Shown: positions 48,268 through 57,696, counted from the stretch's first letter. The stretch is 64,000 nucleotides of DNA from Streptomyces cadmiisoli (GCF_003261055.1 NZ_CP030073.1:2542001-2606000); one strand, 5' to 3'. Notes: generated by a model from the letters alone, not told the origin. Translations and numbers: made by a program.

Positions 48268-49535
48268 AGCTTGACCACCCGGGGGTGATCGGCGGACTTG
48301 CCGCGGGTGTCGAACAGCACCTGGGCGCGGTCGGCGAGCAGGGGCAGGTCGATCTCCCGGTGCGGCTGGAGCAGCACCGTGATGTCGGCGGACTCGGCCG
48401 TGGCGAGGTAGTCGTCGGTCCGCTCGACGGGCACGCCGCCGACCGACCAGTCCTCGACCCGGGGGTCGAAGTAGACGAGCTCGGCGCCCCGTGCGCGCAG
48501 GCTCTCCGCGACCGCGAGGGCGGGGCTCTCGCGCTGGTCGGAGATGTCGGGCTTGTAGGTCACGCCCAGCAGCAGGATCCGGGAGCCGCGCACGGCCTTG
48601 CCGTGGTCGTTGAGCAGGTCGGCGGTGCGGTTGACCACGTGCACGGGCATGCGCTGGTTGATCTCCTGGGCCAGCTCCACGAACCGGAACGGGATGCCCA
48701 GCGAGCGCACCTTGTACGACAGGTAGTTCGGGTCGATCGGGATGCAGTGGCCGCCGACACCGGGCCCCGGGTAGAAGGGCGAGAAGCCGAACGGCTTGGT
48801 GGAGGCGCAGCGGATCGCGTCCCACAGGTCGACGCCGATCTCACGGCAGAACATCGCCATCTCGTTGACCAGGGCGATGTTCACGTGCCGGTAGGTGTTC
48901 TCCAGCAGCTTGGCCATCTCGGCCTCACGGGTGCCCTTGGCCTCCACCACGCGGGCCACGAAGCGCTCGTAGAGGGCGCGGGCGGCCTTGGTGCAGTCCG
49001 GGGTGACACCGCCGACGACCTTGGGGGTGTTCTCCAGGCCGTAGGTGGGGTTGCCCGGGTCGATGCGCTCCGGGGAGAAGGCCAGGTGGAAGTCCTCGCC
49101 GACACGCAGGCCGCCGGCCTCCAGCCGCGGGCGCACGACCTCGTCGGTGGTGCCCGGGTAGGTGGTCGACTCCAGCACCACGAGGGTGCCCGGGGTCAGA
49201 TGGGCGGCGATGTCGTCGACGGCGGCGTCCACCGCGCCGAGGTCCGGGGCGCCGTGCTCGGTGAGGGGGGTCGGGACGCAGATGACGACCGCGGCGGCGT
49301 CGGCGATGACATCGGCCCGGTCGACCGCGCGGAAGCCCTGGTCGAGCATCGTGGCGACTTCAGCGTCGGTGATGTCGTCGACATGCGAACGACCGGCGTT
49401 CAGCCCTTCGACGACCCGGCTGCTGCGGTCCAGTCCGACGACCTTCAGTCCGGCCCCCGCGGCGGAACGGGCCAGTGGCAGACCCACGTAGCCGAGTCCA
49501 ACAACGACGAGATCCACTGTGGCGGTTCTGCTCAC
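48264..49535 (-). CDS. Nucleotide-sugar dehydrogenase (UDP-HexNAc 6-dehydrogenase type)
   Basis: A 423-residue UDP-sugar dehydrogenase that oxidises C6 of the sugar to a carboxylate with two NAD+. Motifs: VVGLGYVGLPLA (NAD), ESTTYPGTTDEVV, FSPERIDPGN, ENTYRHVNIALVNE, and the active-site PGPGVGGHCIPIDPNYL with the catalytic Cys. The GGHCIPIDP form is typical of UDP-GlcNAc/ManNAc dehydrogenases (WbpA/WecC) rather than UDP-glucose dehydrogenases (GGxCxPKD). GTG 49535 is preferred; TTG 49550 is an in-frame alternative. It overlaps the synthase gene by 4 bases. Confidence 0.92.
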   Translation of the reverse strand: MSRTATVDLVVVGLGYVGLPLARSAAGAGLKVVGLDRSSRVVEGLNAGRSHVDDITDAEVATMLDQGFRAVDRADVIADAAAVVICVPTPLTEHGAPDLGAVDAAVDDIAAHLTPGTLVVLESTTYPGTTDEVVRPRLEAGGLRVGEDFHLAFSPERIDPGNPTYGLENTPKVVGGVTPDCTKAARALYERFVARVVEAKGTREAEMAKLLENTYRHVNIALVNEMAMFCREIGVDLWDAIRCASTKPFGFSPFYPGPGVGGHCIPIDPNYLSYKVRSLGIPFRFVELAQEINQRMPVHVVNRTADLLNDHGKAVRGSRILLLGVTYKPDISDQRESPALAVAESLRARGAELVYFDPRVEDWSVGGVPVERTDDYLATAESADITVLLQPHREIDLPLLADRAQVLFDTRGKSADHPRVVKL

Positions 49536-49774
49536 GACACCAATCCCCAACCCCGTTGCGTCGGCCCGAGCCGCGTGAAGGGCGCTTATAAGTTCCTGAT
49601 TCGAACAAGAGTGAGGATGCTAACAAGAACTTCACAGTTCACACACTGATCATGCAGTGCCTCTTATCACTCGACAGGTCATACAACCTTCCCTTCATCT
49701 CGCGTGTCTCAGTGATCCCGTTTTCCTCCGCACCGTCGGAGGTTCGCCCGCGCATACATCCAGCCCGGAGAGAC
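49536..49774. promoter_or_regulatory. AT-rich divergent regulatory region
   Basis: The 239 bases between the dehydrogenase (minus) and LCP (plus) genes are clearly AT-richer than the window. Short inverted repeats are visible: GTTC-N7-GAAC near 49592, and CACTG-N6-CAGTG near 49645. Promoters for both directions must lie here; this is a likely site for developmental control of the polysaccharide operon. Confidence 0.5.
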
Positions 49775-50887
49775 ATGAGCCAGACCCACCGCGCCACGGC
49801 CGACGACCGGCCTCGCAGCCGCCGCCGCGCGCCCAGCCCGAAGCGCGGCCGGCGGCTGCGGCGCGGCCTCCTGCTCGGGCTCCTGGTGGTGCTCCTCACC
49901 GGCGGCGGAACGGCCTGGTGGCTGTACCACGGCCTCGACTCCAACCTCAAGGACGGGGCGGTCGATCTGGACCGGGCGCTCGGCGACGAGAAGAACCGGC
50001 CGGCCCGTCAGGCGTCGGCCGGGGACGCGGTGAACCTGCTCGTGCTGGGGTCGGACTCGCGCGCGGGCGACAACGCGGCGCTCGCCGGAGGCTCGACCGA
50101 CGGGGCACGGGCCGACACCACATTGCTGGTGCACATAGCCGCGGGGCGGACCGAGGCGGTCGCCGTGAGCATCCCCCGCGACACGCTGGTCACCCGCCCG
50201 GCGTGCACGGGGCGGGACGGCACCGCGTTGCCGTCCGCGGATCGCGTGATGTTCAACTCCGTGTACGCGCAGGCGGGTCCGGCCTGCACGGCGAAGACGG
50301 TGGAGAAGATGAGCCGGGTCCGCGTGGACCATCTCGTCGAAGTGGACTTCGCCGGTTTCAAGGAGATCGTCGACGCGATCGGCGGTGTGCCGCTCACGGT
50401 CCGCGAGGACCTCCACGACCGCTCCGCCGGGCTCGATCTGGCGGCCGGCACGCACCGGCTGGACGGCACCGAGGCCCTGGCCTTCGTCCGGTCCCGCAAG
50501 GGCGTCGGGGACGGCAGCGACCTGGGCCGGATCGGCCGTCAGCAGCAGTTCATGACCGCGCTGCTCACCGAGATCAGACGCCAGGACCTGCTGGGCCACC
50601 CCACCCGGACGTACCGGATCGCCGACTCCCTCACCGGTTCCCTGACCACCGACTCCGAACTCGCCTCGCTCAGCGCGCTCGTCGACTTCGGCCGCAGCCT
50701 GGACGGCATCGACCCCGCGGCGATGGAGACGATCATGCTGCCGGTGGAGTACGACCGGGTCGACCCGAACCGGGTGGTCGCCGTGGAGCCGCAGGCGTCG
50801 GCGCTGTGGCGGGCCGTCCGCGCCGACGAGGAGATCCCGGCCTCGGCGAGGCGGTCTCCGGCGAACGGTGGGACGCCGGCCTCGTGA
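49775..50887 (+). CDS. LytR-CpsA-Psr (LCP) family protein
   Basis: A 370-residue LCP protein: cytoplasmic basic tail, one transmembrane helix (about 33-52, GLLLGLLVVLLTGGGTAWWLY), then the phosphotransferase domain with VLGSDSRAGD, TTLLVHI, SIPRDTLV, FKEIVDAIGGVPL and LDGTEALAFVRSRKG...LGRIGRQQ (Arg and Asp residues that bind pyrophosphate and metal). LCP enzymes attach undecaprenyl-linked polymers to peptidoglycan. Its location beside the synthase/dehydrogenase operon suggests anchoring of that polymer. The ATG at 49775 has GGAGAG about 6 bases upstream. Confidence 0.92.
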   Translation: MSQTHRATADDRPRSRRRAPSPKRGRRLRRGLLLGLLVVLLTGGGTAWWLYHGLDSNLKDGAVDLDRALGDEKNRPARQASAGDAVNLLVLGSDSRAGDNAALAGGSTDGARADTTLLVHIAAGRTEAVAVSIPRDTLVTRPACTGRDGTALPSADRVMFNSVYAQAGPACTAKTVEKMSRVRVDHLVEVDFAGFKEIVDAIGGVPLTVREDLHDRSAGLDLAAGTHRLDGTEALAFVRSRKGVGDGSDLGRIGRQQQFMTALLTEIRRQDLLGHPTRTYRIADSLTGSLTTDSELASLSALVDFGRSLDGIDPAAMETIMLPVEYDRVDPNRVVAVEPQASALWRAVRADEEIPASARRSPANGGTPAS

Positions 50888-50904
50888 GCCGGTCCGCACC
50901 GGCG

Positions 50905-50910
50905 TAGCGT
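50905..50910 (+). promoter_or_regulatory. Probable -10 of a leaderless transcript
   Basis: TAGCGT ends 7 bases before the GTG of the NYN gene, with no ribosome binding site between them. Confidence 0.5.
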
Positions 50911-50917
50911 CGGACCC

Positions 50918-51277
50918 GTGACGGAACTGCTGATCATCGACGCCGCCAATGTCATCGGCTCGGTGCCCGACGGCTGGTGGCGCGACCGGCGCGGAGCGGT
51001 GGAACGGCTCCGGGACCGGCTGGCGCTCGACGGGGTGCCCGGCCACGAGGACGGCGCGGAGATCGTCCTGGTGGTGGAGGGCGCCGCCAAAGGTGTGGAG
51101 TCCGTGCCCGGAGTGCGGGTCGAGGCGGCGCCCGGCAGCGGGGACGACCGCATCGTCGAGCTGGTCTCCGAGGCGGGCGAGCGCCCCTGTCTGGTGGCCA
51201 CGGCCGACCGCGAACTGCGCCGCAGGGTCACGGCCCTGGGCGCGGACGTGCTGGGACCACGCTCCGTACGCCGCTGA
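50918..51277 (+). CDS. NYN (PIN-like) domain protein
   Basis: A 119-residue protein consisting of a single NYN/PIN-like fold. The acidic residues expected at the metal site are in LLIIDAANVIG, GDDRIVELV and VATADRELRRRV, so it could be a small ribonuclease. No antitoxin gene adjoins it, so I do not call it a toxin. The GTG start appears leaderless. It follows the LCP gene by 30 bases but has its own -10-like hexamer. Confidence 0.82.
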   Translation: MTELLIIDAANVIGSVPDGWWRDRRGAVERLRDRLALDGVPGHEDGAEIVLVVEGAAKGVESVPGVRVEAAPGSGDDRIVELVSEAGERPCLVATADRELRRRVTALGADVLGPRSVRR

Positions 51278-51371
51278 GCGACCGCTGAACGACCGGGGGA
51301 CGCCGGGTCGGTGGCCGGGCCCCGAGGGGGTGTCCCGGCCTGCGGGGGCGCTGCTGCGCGCCGGGACGGCG

Positions 51372-51403
51372 AGGTGCCGGCACCCGCCCGGGTACCGGCA
51401 CCT
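51372..51403. terminator. Bidirectional hairpin after the NYN gene
   Basis: AGGTGCCGG and CCGGCACCT arms with a 14-base loop between convergent genes. The rest of the 285-base gap shows no gene. Confidence 0.6.
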
Positions 51404-51562
51404 GGCCTTGCTGAGCTGTCACGCCGTCACCGACGGCTGGCGTATCCGCCCCCGGATCCGCCACGCGGGGCCTCCACGGGGGCGGGCTCCTCACAGCGGC
51501 CGGGCTCGGGCGACGTCACGGCCGTGGCCCGCGGCGGTAAATGCCGCGTGGCCGGCGGGGCG

Positions 51563-53086
51563 TCAGCCTCCCTGGCCCCGGGGCTGTCCCTTCACCTCGT
51601 CGGTCGTGGTCTCCTCGTGGCGGCCCAGACGGCTGTGGGAGCGGCCGTAGAGGAAGTACACGACGACGCCGATCGCCATCCAGATGGCGAACCGGACCCA
51701 GGTCTCGGCGGGCAGGTTCAGCATCAGCCACAGCGAGGCCAGCACCGACACGATGGGCAGCACCGGGACCCAGGGAGTGCGGAAGGCGCGGGGCAGGTCC
51801 GGGCGGGTGCGGCGCAGGATGATCACGCTGATGGCGACCAGGACGAACGCGAACAGGGTGCCGATGTTGACCAGCGCGGCGAGTTCCTCCAGCGGGGTGA
51901 AGCCCGCGACGATCGCGATGATCACGCCCAGCAGGATGGTCGGCCGGTGCGGGGTCCGGAACCGCGGGTGGACCCGGGAGAAGAAGCGGGGCAGCAGTCC
52001 GTCGCGGCTCATCGCGAAGAACACCCGGGTCTGGCCGAGCAGCAGGATCATGCAGACCGTGGTCAGGCCGACGGCGGCGCCGAAGCTGATGAAGCCGGCG
52101 AACCAGGGGTGCCCGACGGCCTTGAACGCGTCGGCGAGCGGGGCGTCGACGGACAGTTCGCTGTAGTGCTGCATTCCGGTGACGACGATCGAGACCGCCA
52201 CGTACAGGGTGGTGCAGATGATCAGCGAGCCGAGGATGCCGCGGGGCATGTCGCGCTGGGGGTTCTTGGTCTCCTCGGCGGCGGTGGCCACCACGTCGAA
52301 GCCGATGTAGGCGAAGAAGACCACCGACGCGGCGGTGAAGATGCCCATCACGCCGAAGTCGGCCGGCGCCCAGCCGAACATCAGCTGGATGAGCGGGGAG
52401 TCCAGGCTCCGCCCCGCCTCCTGCGGCTTCGACTCGGGGATGAACGGGCTGTAGTTGTCGGAGTTGATGAAGAAGATGCCCGCGATGATCACGACGAGCA
52501 CGACGGTCACCTTGATGGCGACGACGACCGAGGTGACCCGCGCGGAGAGCTTCATGCCGACCACCAGGATCGCGGTGAGCACCAGCACCAGCGCCGCGGC
52601 GAAGATGTCGAAGCCGAAGCCGTCGGCGCCACCCCTGGTCCCGATCGCCTCGGGTACCTGCCAGCCCGCGTTCTCCAGCAGTGAGGCGATGTAGCCCGAC
52701 CAGCCGACGGCCACCACCGCCGTGCCCAGCGCGAACTCCAGGACCAGGTCCCAGCCGATGATCCAGGCGGGCAGCTCGCCGAGCGAGGCGTAGGAGAAGG
52801 TGTAGGCGGACCCGGCCACCGGGACGGTGGAGGCGAACTCCGCGTAGCACAGGGCGGCGAGGGCGCAGACGACGCCGGAGACGACGAAGGACAGGGCCAC
52901 GGAGGGTCCGGCGTCGTTCTTCGCGACCGTGCCGGTGAGGACGAAGATGCCGGTGCCGATGATGACACCGACGCCGAAGACCGTCAGGTCCAGGGCGGAC
53001 AGGGACTTCTTGAGCGCGTGCTCGGGCTCCTCGGTGTCGAGGATGGACTGCTCGACATTCTTCGTCCTGAATAGGGTGCTGCTCAC
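51563..53086 (-). CDS. APC-family amino acid permease
   Basis: A 507-residue transporter with 12 or more hydrophobic helices. The APC signature is at the first helices (LDLTVFGVGVIIGTGIFVLTG), followed by FVVSGVVCALAALCYAEFAS and the cationic-amino-acid-type motif FFAYIGFDVVATAAEETKNPQRDMP. These features place it near the CAT/YfnA branch; substrate specificity is not readable. The start GTG (MSSTLFRTKNVEQ) has GGGAGG about 8 bases upstream. It is transcribed alone; dxs upstream has its own terminator. Confidence 0.92.
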   Translation of the reverse strand: MSSTLFRTKNVEQSILDTEEPEHALKKSLSALDLTVFGVGVIIGTGIFVLTGTVAKNDAGPSVALSFVVSGVVCALAALCYAEFASTVPVAGSAYTFSYASLGELPAWIIGWDLVLEFALGTAVVAVGWSGYIASLLENAGWQVPEAIGTRGGADGFGFDIFAAALVLVLTAILVVGMKLSARVTSVVVAIKVTVVLVVIIAGIFFINSDNYSPFIPESKPQEAGRSLDSPLIQLMFGWAPADFGVMGIFTAASVVFFAYIGFDVVATAAEETKNPQRDMPRGILGSLIICTTLYVAVSIVVTGMQHYSELSVDAPLADAFKAVGHPWFAGFISFGAAVGLTTVCMILLLGQTRVFFAMSRDGLLPRFFSRVHPRFRTPHRPTILLGVIIAIVAGFTPLEELAALVNIGTLFAFVLVAISVIILRRTRPDLPRAFRTPWVPVLPIVSVLASLWLMLNLPAETWVRFAIWMAIGVVVYFLYGRSHSRLGRHEETTTDEVKGQPRGQGG

Positions 53087-53287
53087 GGCGTACCTCCCAG
53101 CTTGTCGTCCCCGACATGATCGAGAGGGGGCTCCATCCGTATGCCCCGACGCGGAGGCATTCACGCGGAAGGACTTGTTCCGCCACCCTTCGCGGTGGCG
53201 TCTGCGGCCCATCCGGACGCAGGGCGGCCGCCCGGATTCGCGTACGCCCGCGGTTGCGTGCCCGGGCGTTCGCGTCGCGGACGCAAC

Positions 53288-53319
53288 GGTGCCCCCGGCC
53301 GTCGTCGGCCGGGGGCACC
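53288..53319 (-). terminator. dxs terminator
   Basis: Arms GGTGCCCCCGGCCG and CGGCCGGGGGCACC with loop TCGT form a perfect 14-bp stem 55 bases after the dxs stop. Confidence 0.85.
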
Positions 53320-53373
53320 CGGTGTGCTGCGGTGGCGGGACGCCTGCGGCCCTGAGGCCTGTCGTCACATGCC

Positions 53374-55293
53374 CTAGTCGCGGGCGGCCTCGACCTCGGC
53401 CGTGGCCCGCTCGTAGCGTCCGTCGAGCTTGGCGACCAGACCGGTGACCTGGCGGGCGATGTCCGGGGCGGTGAGCCCGATCTCCGCCATGACCTCGGCG
53501 CGGGAGGCGTGGTCGAGGAAGCGCGGCGGGATGCCGAAGTCGCGCAGCGGCACGTCGACCCCGGCGTCGCGCAGCGCCTGCGCCACCGCGGAGCCGACAC
53601 CGCCCACACGGGAGTTGTCCTCGACGGTGACCACCACGCGGTGCTGCTCGGCGAGCGGGGCCATGGCCTCGTCGACGGGCTTGACCCAGCGCGGGTCGAC
53701 GACGGTGGTGGAGATGCCCTGCTTGTCGAGGAGCGAGGCGATCTCCAGGCACATCGGGGCGAGGGCGCCCACCGAGACCAGCAGTACGTCCGGGGTGGTG
53801 GTGCCGGGCTCCCGCAGGACGTCCATGCCGCCGATCCGGCGCACGGCCGGTACGGCGGGGCCCACGGCGCCCTTGGAGAAGCGGACCACCGTCGGGGCGT
53901 CGTCGACCGCGACGGCCTCACGCAGCTGGGCGCGGACCTGCTCGGCGTCGCGCGGCGCGGCCAGCCGCAGCCCGGGGACGACCTGGAGGATCGACATGTC
54001 CCACATGCCGTTGTGGGAGGCGCCGTCGGTACCGGTGATGCCGGCCCGGTCCAGCACGAAGGTCACACCGCACTTGTGCAGGGCCACGTCCATCAGCACC
54101 TGGTCGAAGGCGCGGTTGAGGAAGGTGGCGTACACCGCGAAGACGGGGTGCACCCCGCCGGTGGCCAGGCCCGCCGCGGAGACGGCCCCGTGCTGCTCGG
54201 CGATCCCGACGTCGTAGACGCGGTCGGGGAAGTACTTGGCGAACTTGTCCAGGCCGACGGGCTGGAGCATCGCGGCCGTGATGGCGACGATGTCCTCGCG
54301 CTCCTTGCCGAGTTCGACCATCTCGTCGCCGAAGACGGAGGTCCAGTCCGCGCCCGAGGAGGCGATGGGCAGACCCGTGTCGGGGTGGATCTTGCCCACC
54401 GCGTGGAAGCGGTCCGCCTCGTCCTGGAGGGCGGGCTGGTAGCCGCGGCCCTTCTCGGTGAGGCAGTGGACGATCACCGGGCCGCCGAACCGCTTCGCCC
54501 GCGCCAGCGCCGACTCCAGCGCCTCGATGTCGTGGCCGTCGATCGGGCCGACGTACTTCAGACCGAGGTCCTCGAACATGCCCTGGGGTGCGATGAAGTC
54601 CTTCAGGCCCTTCTTCGCGCCGTGCAGGGTGTCGTAGAGCGGCCTGCCGACGACGGGGGTGCGCTCCAGCACCTCCTTCGTGCGGGCGAGGAAGCGCTCG
54701 TAGCCGTCGGTGGTGCGCAGGGTGGCCAGGTGGTTGGCGAGGCCGCCGATGGTGGGCGCGTAGGAGCGCTCGTTGTCGTTGACCACGATGACGAGCGGGC
54801 GGTCCTTGGCGTCCGCGATGTTGTTGAGCGCCTCCCAGGCCATGCCGCCGGTGAGGGCGCCGTCGCCGATGACCGCCACCACGTGGTCGTCACGTTTGCG
54901 CAGCTGGCTGGCCTTGGCGAGGCCGTCGGCCCAGCCGAGGACCGTGGAGGCGTGGCTGTTCTCGATGACGTCGTGCTCGGACTCGGCCTGCGAGGGGTAG
55001 CCGGACAGGCCGCCCTTCATCTTCAGCTTGGAGAAGTCCTGTCGGCCGGTGAGCAGCTTGTGGACGTAGGCCTGGTGGCCGGTGTCCCACAGCACCTTGT
55101 CCTTGGGTGAGTCGAACACGCGGTGCAGGGCGATGGTCAGCTCGACCACACCGAGGTTGGGGCCGAGGTGGCCGCCGGTCTTGGAGACGGCGTCGACGAG
55201 GAAGGTCCGGATCTCCTGTGCCAGCTGGTCCAGCTCCTCCAGGCTGAGCCGATCCAGATCGCGCGGTCCCGTGATGCGGGTCAGCAGCGGCAC
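53374..55293 (-). CDS. dxs: 1-deoxy-D-xylulose-5-phosphate synthase
   Basis: DXS condenses pyruvate and glyceraldehyde 3-phosphate, the first step of the MEP isoprenoid pathway, using thiamine diphosphate. The 639-residue protein has the conserved [16 protein letters not shown] near the N-terminus and [11 protein letters not shown]. The ThDP/Mg motif is [16 protein letters not shown]...VNDN, and [26 protein letters not shown] (transketolase pyrimidine domain) and [10 protein letters not shown] follow. AAGGAGG lies 6 bases before the GTG. It lies between the xyl operon and an amino-acid permease and seems monocistronic. Confidence 0.96.
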   Translation of the reverse strand: MPLLTRITGPRDLDRLSLEELDQLAQEIRTFLVDAVSKTGGHLGPNLGVVELTIALHRVFDSPKDKVLWDTGHQAYVHKLLTGRQDFSKLKMKGGLSGYPSQAESEHDVIENSHASTVLGWADGLAKASQLRKRDDHVVAVIGDGALTGGMAWEALNNIADAKDRPLVIVVNDNERSYAPTIGGLANHLATLRTTDGYERFLARTKEVLERTPVVGRPLYDTLHGAKKGLKDFIAPQGMFEDLGLKYVGPIDGHDIEALESALARAKRFGGPVIVHCLTEKGRGYQPALQDEADRFHAVGKIHPDTGLPIASSGADWTSVFGDEMVELGKEREDIVAITAAMLQPVGLDKFAKYFPDRVYDVGIAEQHGAVSAAGLATGGVHPVFAVYATFLNRAFDQVLMDVALHKCGVTFVLDRAGITGTDGASHNGMWDMSILQVVPGLRLAAPRDAEQVRAQLREAVAVDDAPTVVRFSKGAVGPAVPAVRRIGGMDVLREPGTTTPDVLLVSVGALAPMCLEIASLLDKQGISTTVVDPRWVKPVDEAMAPLAEQHRVVVTVEDNSRVGGVGSAVAQALRDAGVDVPLRDFGIPPRFLDHASRAEVMAEIGLTAPDIARQVTGLVAKLDGRYERATAEVEAARD

Positions 55294-55436
55294 CCGTGCC
55301 TCCTTGCTGTAGAGCTGTTCGAGCTGTTGCCGGGCTTGTCGAGTCTAATGTTCCGCTCGGGCGGCCGACGCCCGGGCGGCGGGTCACACGTCACGGGATC
55401 GGCTCTACCCAGCGCGAGCCGTTCCTACGACATGGC

Positions 55437-55468
55437 TGTGCCCGGTACCGCCATTGGTACCGGGCACA
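55437..55468 (-). terminator. xylFGH operon terminator
   Basis: Perfect 13-bp arms TGTGCCCGGTACC and GGTACCGGGCACA with loop GCCATT, just after the xylH stop. Confidence 0.85.
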
Positions 55469-55483
55469 GGTCTCGCGGGGCGC

Positions 55484-56776
55484 CTAGGCGCGTCCGGCCG
55501 TCTTCTGGGTCTTGCGGGTGATGGAGTCGATGACCACGGTGGTCAGCAGGACGCCGGCGGTGATCATGTACTTCACCGGTTCGGCGATGGACTCCAGCTG
55601 GAGGCCGTACTGGATCGAGACGATCACCAGGACACCGAGCAGCGCGTTCCAGGTGCGGCCGCGGCCGCCGAAGAGGCTCGTGCCGCCGATCACGGCCGCC
55701 GCGATCGCGTTCATCAGCAGGTCGCCGGTACCGGCGCTCTGGTTGGCCGAGGCGATCTTGGAGGCCAGGAAGAGGCCGCCGATGGCCGCGAAGCCGCCGG
55801 AGATCGCGAAGACCGAGATCCGGACCGCGGTGACGTTGATACCGGCGCGGCGCGAGGCCTCGACGCTGCCGCCGAGCGCGAACACCTTGCGGCCGTAGGA
55901 CGTGCGCCGCAGCACGAAGTCCGTGCCGACCAGGAACACCAGGAAGATCACCGTGGCCAGCGGCAGGCCCTTGTACTGGTTGTACATGAACGCCGCGGCG
56001 AAGGAGACCACCGCCAGCAGACCGGTGCGCAGCAGCGTGTCGCTCAGCGGCCGGGACGGGACGCCCGCCGCCTCACGGCGCCGGTTGCCGAGGAACGAGG
56101 TGACGAAGAAGACCGCGGTGACCACGGTCGCCAGGCCGTAGGCGGCGGCGACGTCCGTGAAGAAGTACGTCGTCAGCTTGCCGATGAAGCCGTCGCTGTC
56201 GAGGTTGATCGTGCCGTTCTCGCCCAGTGTCTGGAGCATGAAGCCCAGCCAGAACAGCAGACCGGCCAGGGTGACCGCGAACGCCGGAGCCCCGAGGACC
56301 GCGAAGAAGAAGCCGTGCATCACGCCGATGACGATGCCCGCGCCGATCGCGAAGAGCACGGCGACCCACTCGGGCCAGCCCTGGTTGACCGCGAGCACGG
56401 CGGCGATCGCGCTGGACGCGCCGCTGACCGAGCCGACGGACAGGTCGATCTCGCCGAGCAGCAGCACGAAGACGATGCCGACCGAGATCATGCCCGTGCC
56501 GACCATCGTGACGGTGATGTCACTGATGTTCTGCGCGGACAGGAACGCCGAGTTGAGGCTCTGGAAGACGACGCAGATGATGATCAGGCCGAGGACGACC
56601 GGGATGGAGCCCAGCTCACCCGCCTTCATCTTCCGCTTGAACTCGCCCCAGTAGCCGGCCAGGCCCTGCTCGCGGACGAGCAGGCGCGGGTCGACCGCGG
56701 TGACGGCGGCGGCGGCCGCCTCGGGGTTCTCGACGGACTGCTCGTCGGTCGACGTGGAGGTCTTGTCGATGCTCAC
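55484..56776 (-). CDS. xylH: Xylose-type ABC transporter permease
   Basis: A 430-residue CUT2-family permease (XylH/RbsC type). A soluble N-terminal part of about 55 residues precedes roughly ten hydrophobic helices. Characteristic segments are SVGIVFVLLLGEIDLSVGSVSG, GAPAFAVTLAGLLFWLG, TSYGRKVFALGGSVEASRRAGI and AAAVIGGTSLFGGRG. It overlaps the ATP-binding gene by 4 bases. Assignment as xylose transport follows gene order with the ROK regulator and similarity; ribose or another pentose is not excluded. Confidence 0.9.
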   Translation of the reverse strand: MSIDKTSTSTDEQSVENPEAAAAAVTAVDPRLLVREQGLAGYWGEFKRKMKAGELGSIPVVLGLIIICVVFQSLNSAFLSAQNISDITVTMVGTGMISVGIVFVLLLGEIDLSVGSVSGASSAIAAVLAVNQGWPEWVAVLFAIGAGIVIGVMHGFFFAVLGAPAFAVTLAGLLFWLGFMLQTLGENGTINLDSDGFIGKLTTYFFTDVAAAYGLATVVTAVFFVTSFLGNRRREAAGVPSRPLSDTLLRTGLLAVVSFAAAFMYNQYKGLPLATVIFLVFLVGTDFVLRRTSYGRKVFALGGSVEASRRAGINVTAVRISVFAISGGFAAIGGLFLASKIASANQSAGTGDLLMNAIAAAVIGGTSLFGGRGRTWNALLGVLVIVSIQYGLQLESIAEPVKYMITAGVLLTTVVIDSITRKTQKTAGRA

Positions 56777-57555
56777 TTGGAAACCTCCCCGGTCGTGCGC
56801 GCCGCACGGCGGGTCACGGCGTTGTCGGTGGCGCCGGTGATGGCGGAGATGATCTCCTCCTGCGAGGTCGTCTTGACCTCGAAGACGCCGTTGTTGCGGC
56901 CCAGGCGCAGCACCGCCACCTTGTCGGCGACGGCCTTGACATCGGCCATGTTGTGGCTGATCAGGATCACGGCGTGGCCGCGCTCCCGCAGACGCTCCAC
57001 CAGGTCGAGCACCTGGGCGGTCTGCTCGACGCCGAGGGCGGCGGTCGGCTCGTCGAGGATGACGAGCTTGGGCTCACCGAGCATCGAGCGCGCGATGGCC
57101 ACGGTCTGGCGCTGACCGCCGGAGAGCGAGGCGATCGGGATACGGACGCTGGGGATGCGGATCGACAGCGTCGTCAGCAGCTCGCGGGCCCGGCGCTCCA
57201 TCTCGACCTCGTCGAGGACGCCCCACTTCCGCAGCTCGCGGCCGAGGAACAGGTTGCCGACGACATCGATGTTGTCGCACAGCGCGAGGTCCTGGTAGAC
57301 CGTCGCGATGCCCAGCGCCTGGGCGTCGTGCGGCCTGTTGATCGTTACGGCCTTGCCGTCCCACTCGATGACACCTTCATCGATGGGGTGCACGCCGGCG
57401 ATCGTCTTGACCAGCGTGGACTTTCCGGCGCCGTTGTCGCCGACGAGGGCGACCACCTCACCGGCGTGGACCTCAAGCTCTACGTCGGTGAGCGCCTGGA
57501 CGGCACCGAACCGCTTGGAGACCCCGCGCAACGCCAGCACGGGCGTAGCGGACAC
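56773..57555 (-). CDS. xylG: Xylose-type ABC transporter ATP-binding protein
   Basis: A 260-residue ATPase with a single nucleotide-binding domain: Walker A GDNGAGKST near 39-47, signature LSGGQRQ, Walker B LVILDEPTAAL, and H-loop ILISHNM. E. coli XylG has two fused domains; the single domain here is the actinobacterial form and would work as a homodimer. GTG 57555 is preferred because GAAGGAG lies 9 bases upstream; ATG 57564 would touch that site. A 214-base gap with two stem-loops separates it from xylF. Confidence 0.92.
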   Translation of the reverse strand: MSATPVLALRGVSKRFGAVQALTDVELEVHAGEVVALVGDNGAGKSTLVKTIAGVHPIDEGVIEWDGKAVTINRPHDAQALGIATVYQDLALCDNIDVVGNLFLGRELRKWGVLDEVEMERRARELLTTLSIRIPSVRIPIASLSGGQRQTVAIARSMLGEPKLVILDEPTAALGVEQTAQVLDLVERLRERGHAVILISHNMADVKAVADKVAVLRLGRNNGVFEVKTTSQEEIISAITGATDNAVTRRAARTTGEVSK

Positions 57556-57621
57556 GTGAACCATCTCCTTCGCCGCCTGACCCGGCGGGAGGTTGTGCAG
57601 AAAGACTGGGGGGATGTTCCG

Positions 57622-57673
57622 TCCGGCGCCCCGGGACTAGCTTGCGGGGCTGTCTGATGCGCGGGGCGCCGGA
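57622..57673 (-). terminator. xylF-xylG intercistronic stem-loop (distal)
   Basis: TCCGGCGCCCCG and CGGGGCGCCGGA, a perfect 12-bp match with a 28-base loop. It may limit read-through or protect the xylF message. Confidence 0.65.
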
Positions 57674-57696
57674 TGGAGCCTGGTGCGCGGGTCCCC

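Noticed and set aside
46507..48825. 772-residue version of the synthase
   Set aside because: The extra N-terminal part is antisense-like, low-complexity sequence overlapping the dehydrogenase gene; GTG 48267 gives the family N-terminus and a 4-bp overlap.
48264..49535. Calling the dehydrogenase hasB/ugd
   Set aside because: The active-site motif is of the UDP-HexNAc dehydrogenase class, so a UDP-glucose gene symbol would mislead.
50918..51277. Toxin of a toxin-antitoxin pair
   Set aside because: The NYN/PIN-like fold would allow it, but there is no overlapping or adjacent small antitoxin gene.
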